Below, in pieces: positions 27,156 to 35,402 of a stretch of 64,000 bases of DNA. Within the stretch, counting starts at the first letter, position 1. Every line of letters begins with the position of its first letter. The stretch is from Candidatus Sulfotelmatobacter kueseliae (GTDB taxonomy: Bacteria; Acidobacteriota; Terriglobia; Terriglobales; Acidobacteriaceae), in NCBI GenBank assembly GCA_900290255.1, contig OMOD01000141.1:29891-93890 (forward strand), read 5' to 3'. The position numbers and the translations under genes are program-made. Under the pieces are notes generated by a model. That model ran no database searches, had not been told where the DNA came from, and saw only the letters and a list, made by a program, of their open reading frames with translations.

Positions 27156-28295
27156 TTACTTCTGGTTCTTCAATGCCGCATCGATCGTGCTCCACAATGA
27201 CCCGGAAGCGGGATCGTAAGGAACCATGTCGATGGCAAACTCCCAATAGAATCCACCGCCTACCCAGTTCGGAACGTTGGGATGAACGGCATAAGTTCTG
27301 CTGATCAGATCCTTGATGACCGACTCGTCCGCAGGCCTGGAGTCTGACCATCCGAACTCGGAGAACCCCAACTTGGCGTTTGGAAACAGCGCGGCCAGTT
27401 GGGTGAAAACCTGCTGCCAGTCGGGCCTGATTCCGTTGCAATCCAATTCGTAATAGCTCACCAGCACGTAATCCAGCCCAGTCTTCATGCGTGCCGGGAC
27501 GTGATCGTTCACCCAACCGAACATCTCGTTGGCAGCGGGCCTGACACACGGCGTGTTGTAGTAAAGCGTCAACTCTGTGACTCTGCCCTGGGATTTTAGG
27601 TAGTCGTAGGTGTCCGTCATCTTGGTCACAACATCCGCCTGCGAGGTGGTTTTCACCGACGCCTGTGGCACGCACTCTTCCGTGGTACCGAAGAGCCACT
27701 CCCCGTTGATTTCATTACCCACTTCCCAGATGTCGACGACCTTGCCCAGCGTGTTCACGTAACCCTTGAAGCGGTTGAGGTACTCAGCCGGCGTGAAGCA
27801 TTTCATGTAGAAGGAATCTACGGGCTGGCCGAGAACAGGTCCTGCGCCTCGAATCTGCGTGGTGGCGTCGAGGTACGAATTCGCGGAAAAGGAGCCGTTC
27901 TTATTTCCCGGCGCATAGACGATCCGGGTAGTCGGTGTTACTGAGAGATGGCCTAGCGATGGGAGCAACTTCTTGAGGAAGACGTCGTCTCGAATGTCGT
28001 TGCGATCGTCCACGGTGACGCCGTGAATGGGCACGGATATTGCGGTCTGCGCCGGAGAAATGGCGCGGCCCAGGAGGAGAAGCAAAACAAGGCAACAAAT
28101 CCAGAGTGCAGGCCGATCCCGCCATTGCGAGTGCCTGTATCTGCCGCGCAACGAGGCGCCGGCGCACCGGCTGTTTCCACCGGCCGTGGCGGAGTAACAC
28201 AACAGGGCGAGGAGTGAGGCTACGGCGCTGCGCATGAACCAGAACACGCCGCAGAGAACTCGAGGCGAAGTTCGGCACCCGTTGGCGGCGGACAT
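27156..28295 (-). CDS. Secreted clan GH-A-like glycoside hydrolase
   Basis: A 379-residue TIM-barrel protein with two acidic signatures of clan GH-A hydrolases: the probable acid/base Glu in VDIWEVGNEING and the probable nucleophile Glu in LGFSEFGW. The ATG at 28295 has GGAGGGG 7 bases upstream. Two hydrophobic stretches are present: SLLALLCY early, and LWICCLVLLLLLG just before ISPAQT. The second looks like the true signal or anchor, so the first ~60 residues are unusual and a later start is possible. It precedes the TonB receptor gene. The substrate is unknown. Confidence 0.65.
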   Translation of the reverse strand: MSAANGCRTSPRVLCGVFWFMRSAVASLLALLCYSATAGGNSRCAGASLRGRYRHSQWRDRPALWICCLVLLLLLGRAISPAQTAISVPIHGVTVDDRNDIRDDVFLKKLLPSLGHLSVTPTTRIVYAPGNKNGSFSANSYLDATTQIRGAGPVLGQPVDSFYMKCFTPAEYLNRFKGYVNTLGKVVDIWEVGNEINGEWLFGTTEECVPQASVKTTSQADVVTKMTDTYDYLKSQGRVTELTLYYNTPCVRPAANEMFGWVNDHVPARMKTGLDYVLVSYYELDCNGIRPDWQQVFTQLAALFPNAKLGFSEFGWSDSRPADESVIKDLISRTYAVHPNVPNWVGGGFYWEFAIDMVPYDPASGSLWSTIDAALKNQK

Positions 28296-28551
28296 GAGGT
28301 GGCCCCTCCAATTGGGGCGCCTTTGTTTCAACGGCAATACAAACCTCTTATGCACATATGGTGTCAAGACATATTTTTGTCGGTGTCGACTCTGGCCAAT
28401 TCGGAACATTGTCTATAACTTATTGCAGGGACTGCATGTTGTTGGGTTTTCGTATGGTGGGGGGACGTCCACACCCGAGGGCCAGGCGGGAAGTCCTGCA
28501 AACATTGCATACAATGTACCAATGTCGACCGCCGACCCTTCGCCGGCGTGC

Positions 28552-28713
28552 GGCAAGGTACACATCCTGGTCAATGCGGCTGGCATCACGAAACGCGCGC
28601 TCGAAGAACTGATCGGAGCGGCAGTTTTCCTGGCCTCGGATGCCGCCAGTTTTGTCACCGGCGCCGTGTTGCCCGTGGATGGCGGTGTGCTGGCCAGCGG
28701 CGTCAATCAGTAA
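28552..28713 (+). pseudogene. Remnant of a short-chain dehydrogenase (KduD/gluconate 5-dehydrogenase-like)
   Basis: 53 codons join two parts of a short-chain dehydrogenase that are normally ~115-120 residues apart. The NAAG strand (GKVHILVNAAGITKR) runs directly into the C-terminal block (EELIGAAVFLASDAAS, FVTGAVLPVDGG, ending ASGVNQ). The catalytic Ser and YxxxK lie in the missing part, and no Rossmann glycine motif is seen upstream. The remnant is next to the KDPG aldolase and KDG kinase genes, where a hexuronate-type dehydrogenase would belong. It is best read as a decayed gene with an internal deletion. Confidence 0.75.
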
Positions 28714-28748
28714 TGCGTTTCTGAAATGCGTTTCTGACTCGCTTGAGA

Positions 28749-29420
28749 TCAAAGCGCCTTTTTCTCGGGCAACGCTGCCCGCGCGGAAGCGACAGCCTGC
28801 GCCAACTCACGCGCACCCGATGTGATCTTCTCCAAATTCCCGGCACGCAACGCTGCCGTATCCACCAGATCTGCACCCACGCCCAGGGCGAAGGCTCCGG
28901 CCGCAATGAACTCGCCGGCGTTGGCCGCGTTTACGCCTCCAGTCGGAATCAATGACGCGTTGGGAAACGGAGCTTTCAGGGACCGCAAGTACTTGGCGCC
29001 TCCCACATTCCCGCAAGGGAAGATCTTCACCAGCCGCGCGCCATGATCGTGAGCATTCATGAGTTCGGTTGGAGTCAGCGCCCCCGGAATGGCTAATTTC
29101 GCGCAGGTTTGCGCAACCGAGAGAACCGAAGTCGCCAAACCCGGGCTTACGAGGAACTCAGCTCCGGCCCGGATGCACAACTCGGCCTGTTCGGCAGTAG
29201 TCACGGTCCCGGCTCCAATTAGCACCTTGCCTTCGTACTGCTGCGCTACCTCGCGGATCACCGACATCGCATTCGGAACAGTCATGGTGATTTCGACAAC
29301 TGGAATCCCGCCGGCGCAGATGGCCTGGACGGCGCGCATTGCTTCATCGATGGTCGATGCCCGGACTACGGGGACGATTCCGATTTCTCCGATCCTGCGA
29401 ATCACATCGTCAATGGTCAT
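28749..29420 (-). CDS. eda: 2-keto-3-deoxy-6-phosphogluconate aldolase
   Basis: A 223-residue class I aldolase of the KDPG/KHG family. Visible are the substrate-binding and catalytic elements VVEITMTVPNAM (Glu), LIGAGTVTT, the Schiff-base Lys in RLVKIFPCGNVGG and the phosphate loop PTGGVNAANAGEF. It splits KDPG into pyruvate and glyceraldehyde 3-phosphate. The KDG kinase gene is 40 bases upstream on the same strand, so KDG made from hexuronates or gluconate is phosphorylated and cleaved by adjacent gene products. A GGGAAC ribosome site precedes the ATG. Confidence 0.92.
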   Translation of the reverse strand: MTIDDVIRRIGEIGIVPVVRASTIDEAMRAVQAICAGGIPVVEITMTVPNAMSVIREVAQQYEGKVLIGAGTVTTAEQAELCIRAGAEFLVSPGLATSVLSVAQTCAKLAIPGALTPTELMNAHDHGARLVKIFPCGNVGGAKYLRSLKAPFPNASLIPTGGVNAANAGEFIAAGAFALGVGADLVDTAALRAGNLEKITSGARELAQAVASARAALPEKKAL

Positions 29421-29460
29421 AATGTTCCCAGCCTGCGTAATAACCGGCTGCCGGCTTCTC

Positions 29461-30561
29461 TCAGCGCTCGATCCGCGCGGTCTTTGATGTCATGGCCTGC
29501 ATGACTTCAGCGAGCGTTGCCATGGTGGTGTCGCCCGGCGTGGTCATTGCCAGGGCGCCATGCGCGGCCCCGCATTCGACCGACCACCGCGGGTCTTTGC
29601 CCGACAGGAATCCGTAGATCAATCCTGAAGCAAAGGAGTCGCCGCCGCCCACGCGATCATAGATCTCCAAATTTTCGCGCACCGGCGCGTCGTAGAACTT
29701 GCCATCGTAATAACAGAGCGCTCCCCAGTCGTTCAGCGTGGCAGTCTTCGCATGACGAAGAGTAGTCGCAATCACGGCCAGCGACGGATACTCCTTCACA
29801 ACGTTTTCAATCATCTGCTTGAACCCGGCTGCCTCCAGCCGGGAGTGATGTTCGTCCAAGCCGGAGACCGAAAAGCCCAGCGCGGCCGTGAAGTCCTCCT
29901 CGTTGCCCAGCATCACGTCGACCAGAGGCGCCAGACGGCGGTTCGTCTCCTGAGCCTTCGCTTTTCCACCGATCGACTTCCAGAGCGAAGCACGGTAGTT
30001 CAAATCGCAGGAGACAACCGTGCCAGCGCGCTTAGCCGCTTCCATAGCTTCGCAGGCCACAAGCGGCGTGGTTTCGGAAAGCGCGCAGAAAATTCCTCCG
30101 GTATGAAACCAGCGTGCTCCATCCTTGGAAAAAATCTGATCCCAATCGATTTCGCCCGGCTTCAGCTGCGAGATAGCGGTGTGGCCGCGATCGGAGCAGC
30201 CGAGCGCAGGACGTATGCCAAATCCGCGTTCGGTAAAATTCAATCCGTTGCGCACGGTGCGCCCGACTCCATCAAAAGGCACCCAGCGGACATACTTCTG
30301 GCTAACTCCCCCTTGCAGCATGAGGTCTTCGACGAGACGGCCGACGGAGTTATCCGCGAGGGCGGTGACGATGGCCGTTTCCATTCCGAAGCAGCGCCGA
30401 AGGCCGCGGGCCACGTTGTATTCGCCGCCGCCCTCCCAGGCGCGGAAATGACGTGTGTTGGAAATGCGCTCGTCGCCTGGATCGAGGCGCAGCATGACTT
30501 CTCCCAGGCTGACCATATCCCACATGCAGTCGTGTTTTGCTTTGATGTTCAGTTTCGCCAT
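29461..30561 (-). CDS. kdgK: 2-keto-3-deoxygluconate kinase (PfkB family)
   Basis: A 366-residue ribokinase-like sugar kinase. N-terminal WDMVSLGEVMLRLDPG and EGGGEYNVARGL bind the sugar, and the C-terminal signature YDRVGGGDSFASGLIYG includes the catalytic Asp and the anion hole. It phosphorylates KDG to KDPG with ATP. It is followed by eda and preceded 14 bases away by a DUF4380-like gene. The start at 30561 lacks an obvious ribosome site; an internal ATG at 30525 is a possible alternative. Length is slightly above typical KDG kinases. Confidence 0.88.
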   Translation of the reverse strand: MAKLNIKAKHDCMWDMVSLGEVMLRLDPGDERISNTRHFRAWEGGGEYNVARGLRRCFGMETAIVTALADNSVGRLVEDLMLQGGVSQKYVRWVPFDGVGRTVRNGLNFTERGFGIRPALGCSDRGHTAISQLKPGEIDWDQIFSKDGARWFHTGGIFCALSETTPLVACEAMEAAKRAGTVVSCDLNYRASLWKSIGGKAKAQETNRRLAPLVDVMLGNEEDFTAALGFSVSGLDEHHSRLEAAGFKQMIENVVKEYPSLAVIATTLRHAKTATLNDWGALCYYDGKFYDAPVRENLEIYDRVGGGDSFASGLIYGFLSGKDPRWSVECGAAHGALAMTTPGDTTMATLAEVMQAMTSKTARIER

Positions 30562-30575
30562 GATTTGGTCGTTTG

Positions 30576-32027
30576 CTACTGGGTAACTTCAGCCTCGCTC
30601 AAGACACCAAGGTCCGCGCCCTGCTCATCATCGAGCTGCAAGGAGACGCGAACTACTTTGGGAGCTACCTGAATCGTCTGGTTCAGTTGCACGGTATGCA
30701 GCGGATCCACCAGGCCCAGATTCATGTGCTGCTCCACGCCGCTCGTATCGTAAAACCGGGCGCTCAGCTTCCCCGGGAAAAAGACGCCAAACTTGCCTGC
30801 GAGCCGTATTCCGTCTGATTCGAGGACCGCGGTCAGCGAAATCTCAACCACTCCAGCCGACCCCACATATTTCAGGTTCTTGTCCGCACGCACCGGGTAC
30901 CACTTGGTATCAAATGCGGAAGAAGCTCCCGGTTCCAGGCGAATCATTGGGCTGTTGAGCTCTGCCTCCATATAGTACGGCGCGCGCTGCGGATCGGAAG
31001 AGCGAAGCCGGGGCATGCCGCTAGCGTCCAGTTCGAGTGCCCCGCCGTTCTTGTAGAAGATGACCGATGCCCGCCCCGGATATCCGGCATCCTTGACGTA
31101 GTGGAATTTTTCAATCATGCCGAATTGCGAGGAATCATCCACGACCGCAATCCAACCCGCATCGGAGTCGAGCCAGACTTCGTTTTCCAGATACAGCCAG
31201 TGCAGAGTGAACCAACCGTCTTTGACGGAAAACGAAGGGTCGTCCGCCAGGCCGGCGCGCACCAGATAACCGTCAACGAAGGCACTCTGCGGGTTTGTGG
31301 GTGCGAACGCCCAGAAATCGTGGTTGTACCGCGTTCTGTCTTGTGTGTCAGCAGTGTCGTATTGGGTCACCGACTGAACCGACCAGCGGATGGGGTGGTC
31401 GCTGGCATTCTTCATTTCCGCGTGGAACGAAATCTCCGGCGAAGAAGTGCCGATGGCAATCTCGCGCGAATACTGCAGTCCCGTAGATAAATCCGACGGA
31501 CCTTCGAGGCGAACGGTGCATGCAGTTTTCTCTAAGACAATGCGGAAACTGTATTCGCCGTCGTCAAGCACATCCGACACCGGCCCCGGCCAGTGCTCCG
31601 CGTCGCCCTGGCCCTCCGGCAGCGGCCACAGCTTGTCGCCGCCGTAGTTGATCCAGTGAGCTGTCTTGGCGGCTGCCGCGGGAGGAATGTACTGTCCCTT
31701 GTACCGGGCATTCACGAAGAGATAATCGTGTTCGCCGAATTTAACCTGCATCACCCGTCCGCCGAGTTGAGGCACGATGATCACATGAACCCATTCATTG
31801 AATAGCTCTTGGGCTTTCCATCCCTCATAGTCAACAGCTTGCACTTGGCAGCCCTTGGGCGATGCGGCCGGAGGCAGCGCCCAGGCCCCTTTCGTGATGA
31901 ACTGAATCAGCAACGCGAAAATGGTGATCCGCAGAATTGCCGTGATCAATCGGGACATGGATTGAAGTCTCTCAGATCTCTTGACCGCTTCCACCAGCGA
32001 CTTGAATTGCTCGATGACGGTGTACAT
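30576..32027 (-). CDS. DUF4380-like protein (aldose-epimerase-like fold), membrane-anchored or exported
   Basis: A 483-residue protein. Residues ~25-48 form a hydrophobic signal or anchor (ITAILRITIFALLIQF). The rest is beta-rich and resembles the galactose-mutarotase/DUF4380 superfamily: PQLGGRVMQVKFG, INYGGDKLWPLPEG, ISFHAEMKNAS, WFTLHWLYLENE. Such proteins bind sugars, but catalytic His residues of true mutarotases were not identified. The ATG at 32027 has AAGGAGC 5 bases upstream; the frame continues 5' without coding character. It is upstream of kdgK on the same strand, separated by 14 bases, so a role in acidic sugar use is possible. Confidence 0.7.
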   Translation of the reverse strand: MYTVIEQFKSLVEAVKRSERLQSMSRLITAILRITIFALLIQFITKGAWALPPAASPKGCQVQAVDYEGWKAQELFNEWVHVIIVPQLGGRVMQVKFGEHDYLFVNARYKGQYIPPAAAAKTAHWINYGGDKLWPLPEGQGDAEHWPGPVSDVLDDGEYSFRIVLEKTACTVRLEGPSDLSTGLQYSREIAIGTSSPEISFHAEMKNASDHPIRWSVQSVTQYDTADTQDRTRYNHDFWAFAPTNPQSAFVDGYLVRAGLADDPSFSVKDGWFTLHWLYLENEVWLDSDAGWIAVVDDSSQFGMIEKFHYVKDAGYPGRASVIFYKNGGALELDASGMPRLRSSDPQRAPYYMEAELNSPMIRLEPGASSAFDTKWYPVRADKNLKYVGSAGVVEISLTAVLESDGIRLAGKFGVFFPGKLSARFYDTSGVEQHMNLGLVDPLHTVQLNQTIQVAPKVVRVSLQLDDEQGADLGVLSEAEVTQ

Positions 32028-32222
32028 GGAATGCTCCTTATAATCGATCTGCTGGGCCAGAGCAAGCACGGGCTGAGCCTGCGCTCTCGGCACGACGTCG
32101 GCCGTTTCAAACCGCGTGGCATTGAGAGAATGTGAACCAGGCCGTAGAATCGGTCGTTGCATCAGGCGGAGATTCGACGGACGCTTCATGAGTGTTCGTA
32201 TTCTTCGTCCAGGAGGGATCAC

Positions 32223-33341
32223 GTGAACCGGAGACAGTGGCTCAAGGCGACTGGGGGTTTGGGTGCAGGATCGGTTTTGGCGAACTGGGTATCGCTGCCC
32301 GGGCTGGCACAAGAACGTCCGGCCTGCAGTTGGGACGCGAGCATTACGCGGCTCAAGTTGCGGCACACATGGACCACCACCATGTCGTCGAGCGAGTACC
32401 GCGATACCCTCCAGGTTCGTCTCTCCAGCGATGGAGTCACCGGGGTTGGAGAAGGGGCTCCGATTGTTCGATATCACGAGAACGCCGAAGACGGGAAGAA
32501 GGCCATCGCGTCGATTCTTCCCCTTTTGCAGACGGTGAATCCCTGGCATTTTGAAAAGACAATGACGGATGTCTTTCGGGCGATGCCCGGCCAATTTGCT
32601 GCTAAAGCAGCTTTGGATATCGCGCTGATGGATTGGGCCGGAAAGAAAATGAATGTGCCGCTGTACCAACTGCTCGGACTCGATCCGGCAGATACTCCGA
32701 TTACGACTTTTTCTATCGGCATTGATACGCCGGAGATCACGCGGCAGAAGGTCCGGGAGGCGGAGTCATTTCCGGTGCTCAAGATCAAGGTTGGTCTGGA
32801 CACGGACGAAGCTACCATCGCCGCCGTGCGCAGCGTGACCAAGAAACCGCTGCGCGTGGATGCCAACGAGGGCTGGAAAGACAAGGAGGAAGCCGTCCGC
32901 AAAATCAACTGGCTGGAATCGCAGGGCGTGGAATTCATCGAGCAACCCATGCCGGCGGAAATGATCGAAGAAACCCGATGGGTGAGAAGCCGTGTGCACC
33001 TGCCGATCATCGCCGATGAGGCTGCCGTAAGTGCCAGCTCCATCCGCAAGTTGATCGACGCTTATGACGGAGTCAACGTCAAACTCGACAAGTGTGGCGG
33101 CATACAGGAATCTCTGCGCATGATCTACGTGGCCAAGTCCCTGGGGATGAAAACCATGCTCGGCTGCATGGTTTCGAGTTCGGTCAGCGTCACCGCAGCG
33201 GCGCATCTTTCGCCGCTGGTCGACTATGCCGACCTGGATGGAAACTTGCTCATCGCCAACGATCCCTACACTGGCGTCACCGTTCAGAAGGGGAAACTGA
33301 TTCTTCCCGAGGGGCCAGGATTAGGGTTGAAGCCAGTTTGA
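32223..33341 (+). CDS. Enolase-superfamily dipeptide epimerase-like protein with Tat-type leader
   Basis: A 372-residue protein. The GTG start follows AGGAGGG. The leader NRRQWLKATGG matches a twin-arginine motif with a hydrophobic stretch after it (~10-30). The mature part shows the enolase-superfamily acid/base residues: LKIKVGL (KxK), metal ligands in RVDANEGW, FIEQPMP and ADEAA, and the C-terminal Lys in VKLDKCGG. This set is typical of the MLE subgroup L-Ala-D/L-Glu epimerases, which act in peptidoglycan peptide recycling. Export would place it in the periplasm. It may act on another dipeptide or acid. Confidence 0.8.
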   Translation: MNRRQWLKATGGLGAGSVLANWVSLPGLAQERPACSWDASITRLKLRHTWTTTMSSSEYRDTLQVRLSSDGVTGVGEGAPIVRYHENAEDGKKAIASILPLLQTVNPWHFEKTMTDVFRAMPGQFAAKAALDIALMDWAGKKMNVPLYQLLGLDPADTPITTFSIGIDTPEITRQKVREAESFPVLKIKVGLDTDEATIAAVRSVTKKPLRVDANEGWKDKEEAVRKINWLESQGVEFIEQPMPAEMIEETRWVRSRVHLPIIADEAAVSASSIRKLIDAYDGVNVKLDKCGGIQESLRMIYVAKSLGMKTMLGCMVSSSVSVTAAAHLSPLVDYADLDGNLLIANDPYTGVTVQKGKLILPEGPGLGLKPV

Positions 33342-33412
33342 CATGATGGTTCGACCAGCCCCGCGATCGGCTAAAGCACTTCTCGGATTGCTGTAGATCG
33401 CCAACCGAAACC

Positions 33413-33530
33413 GGGAAGGGCACGAGTTCACACGTGCCGCAACCGCTGCAGAGTAAGGCGGCTTCAGCCGCTGAGGGTCAGAGGGATTTTTCCGGGCCAC
33501 TTTCGGCACGACTGAAGTCGTGCCCTTCCC
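33413..33530. repeat. 118-bp intergenic inverted-repeat element
   Basis: 13-base arms GGGAAGGGCACGA (33413-33425) and TCGTGCCCTTCCC (33518-33530) enclose further palindromes, including GGCTTCAGCC. It lies in the gap between the epimerase and the convergent CRTAC1-like gene. It has the same overall architecture and size as the 8171-8289 element but different arm sequence. Confidence 0.75.
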
Positions 33531-33574
33531 AGTCGTGCCTTCCTCTACAAGAAACGCCTTCAGATGCAGGTCTG

Positions 33575-35302
33575 CTATCGGTCTGGTTCCTTCACCACGA
33601 TGATCCGGTCTGCCGCCACGTCGTGCAGTTGCTGCACGACGCCCGAAGGCCAGCGGATTTCGACCAGATCTGCTGAAGCATTGGCTCCCAGTCCAAAATG
33701 AACCGGACCGGCGCTCGACGAGGCATAACCCGCGCTGGTGGTCATCTGGTTGTACTGCGCTCCGGACTTGGTGACGAGCTTGATTCTTGCCCCGATTCCG
33801 TCGCGGTTGCTCCTGGTTCCCTGTAGCTTGAACTCCAGCCAATGGTTGTTGCCCGGGCTTTGGTTGATCCAGACTTCCGCCGGCGCGCTGAGCGCACTCA
33901 CGACGACGTCCAACCGCCCATCGCCGTTCAGGTCTCCGATGGCGGAGCCTCGGTGTCGCGCGGGAGGTTGCGCCGTCAATCCCGCCTCGGCGGTCAAAGC
34001 CTGGAACTTCATGCCGCCAAGATTGCGGAAGACGGTGTTGGGCTGCTCAATGGGCAGGTTCGCTGCCGACGCCAGCGACTGCACGTGACCGCGCGAGACA
34101 AAAATATCTTTCCAACCGTCGTTGTCAAAATCCGCGATGGTGGGAGAATAACCGGCCATGGGCAGGCTCATCCGGGTCATTCCGCTCTCCCGTGTTACCT
34201 CCACAAAACTTCCTTTCCCGGTGTTGCGATAGAGAGGGAATGTCTCGCCATCGAGAGCAACCAGAAAAATGTCGGGGTAGCCATCGTTATCGAGATCGCG
34301 AAAATCCACGCCCATGCCGGAAATATAGGTGCCATCCTCGCGCAGTGCGACATTCTCGTCGAAAGCTGCTTCCTCGAACTTGCCGCCTCCCTGGTTGCGG
34401 AAGAACGAATTCATCAGCTTGTCGTTGGTGACCATGAGGTCCATCTTGCCGGAAAGTGTCGAATCGGCGGCGGCGACTCCCATGCCTTTGCCGGGATGCG
34501 CGCGGAAACCCGCTTCCACCGAAGCGTCGCGGAAAGTGCCGTCGCCGTTGTTGATGAACAACTGGTTGGGAGTGGGTTTGTACATCTTGGGATGGCAGTA
34601 GTCGCGATGCCCATAGCCTTCGCAAACCGGCTCGTGGTCCACATCCCATTTCAGATAGTTGATGACCACGAGATCAAGCAGGCCATCGTTGTTCACATCC
34701 ACCCACGCGGCGGCCACCGCCCATAGCGGCCCGTACTCCGGATCGGGTTTGTTCAGGCCCGCCTTGGCGGTCACATCGGTAAAGGTGCCGTCGCCGTTAT
34801 TGTGATAAAGCGTGTTGCGATGCACGCCGGCGACAAAAATGTCTTCGTAGCCATCGTTGTCATAGTCCCCAATGGCGACGCCGGTGTCGTAGCCGGTTCC
34901 GGCCAATCCGGCTTTCTCGGTTACGTCCGTGAAATGTCCGTGGCCGTCGTTCTCGAAGAGACGGTTGTAGTATTTCGGGGAATCCTTGCGCAGCGTTTTG
35001 ATATCCGCGCCATTGGTAAAGAAGATGTCGAGTTTGCCGTCGTTGTTGTAATCGAAGACGGCAACGCCGCCAGCCATGGTTTCCGGAGAGTGGCGCTCCG
35101 GCGTTTCGTCGCTGTCGAGCCTGAAGTCGATCGGCTGGTAGACGAATTGAATTGGAGCCTCGGCTGCGGCCGTCGAAGCCGCCGTGGCTTGCTTCGGCTG
35201 AGCTTGCACTGTGCCTGCCTGCGCGTGCATCAGCAAGCTCGCAGCCGTGCAAACGCATAACGAGGATGCGGCGAGTGCACAGCGAATCTTCCAACCATTC
35301 AT
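33575..35302 (-). CDS. CRTAC1-like FG-GAP/ASPIC-UnbV repeat protein
   Basis: A 575-residue exported protein with an N-terminal signal (~8-27). Repeated FG-GAP/VCBS Ca-binding blades follow, each with a D-x-N/D-x-D-G motif (FDYNNDGKLDIFF, GDYDNDGYEDIFV, WVDVNNDGLLDLVV, LDNDGYPDIF, DFDNDGWKDIF, DLNGDGRLDVVV). The C-terminal ASPIC/UnbV domain has GARIKLV and VEIRWPSGVVQ. It forms a beta-propeller, probably periplasmic or on the surface. Such proteins are very common in Acidobacteriota; their biological role is unknown. No operon partner is evident. Confidence 0.85.
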   Translation of the reverse strand: MNGWKIRCALAASSLCVCTAASLLMHAQAGTVQAQPKQATAASTAAAEAPIQFVYQPIDFRLDSDETPERHSPETMAGGVAVFDYNNDGKLDIFFTNGADIKTLRKDSPKYYNRLFENDGHGHFTDVTEKAGLAGTGYDTGVAIGDYDNDGYEDIFVAGVHRNTLYHNNGDGTFTDVTAKAGLNKPDPEYGPLWAVAAAWVDVNNDGLLDLVVINYLKWDVDHEPVCEGYGHRDYCHPKMYKPTPNQLFINNGDGTFRDASVEAGFRAHPGKGMGVAAADSTLSGKMDLMVTNDKLMNSFFRNQGGGKFEEAAFDENVALREDGTYISGMGVDFRDLDNDGYPDIFLVALDGETFPLYRNTGKGSFVEVTRESGMTRMSLPMAGYSPTIADFDNDGWKDIFVSRGHVQSLASAANLPIEQPNTVFRNLGGMKFQALTAEAGLTAQPPARHRGSAIGDLNGDGRLDVVVSALSAPAEVWINQSPGNNHWLEFKLQGTRSNRDGIGARIKLVTKSGAQYNQMTTSAGYASSSAGPVHFGLGANASADLVEIRWPSGVVQQLHDVAADRIIVVKEPDR

Positions 35303-35402
35303 ATCGAGAGCAGCAGGCAGTGCCTGTTGTCATCATACCTTGCGTCGGGTTTCTCTAGCCTTGCACTTCCTGTAGCATGGAAGGCCGGTCCAAGGGGGAA
35401 CC

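Noticed and set aside
28338..28367. A TTGACA-based promoter on the minus strand before the clan GH-A glycosidase.
   Set aside because: The -35 is perfect but the hexamer at 18-base spacing (TTTGTA) matches the -10 at only two positions.
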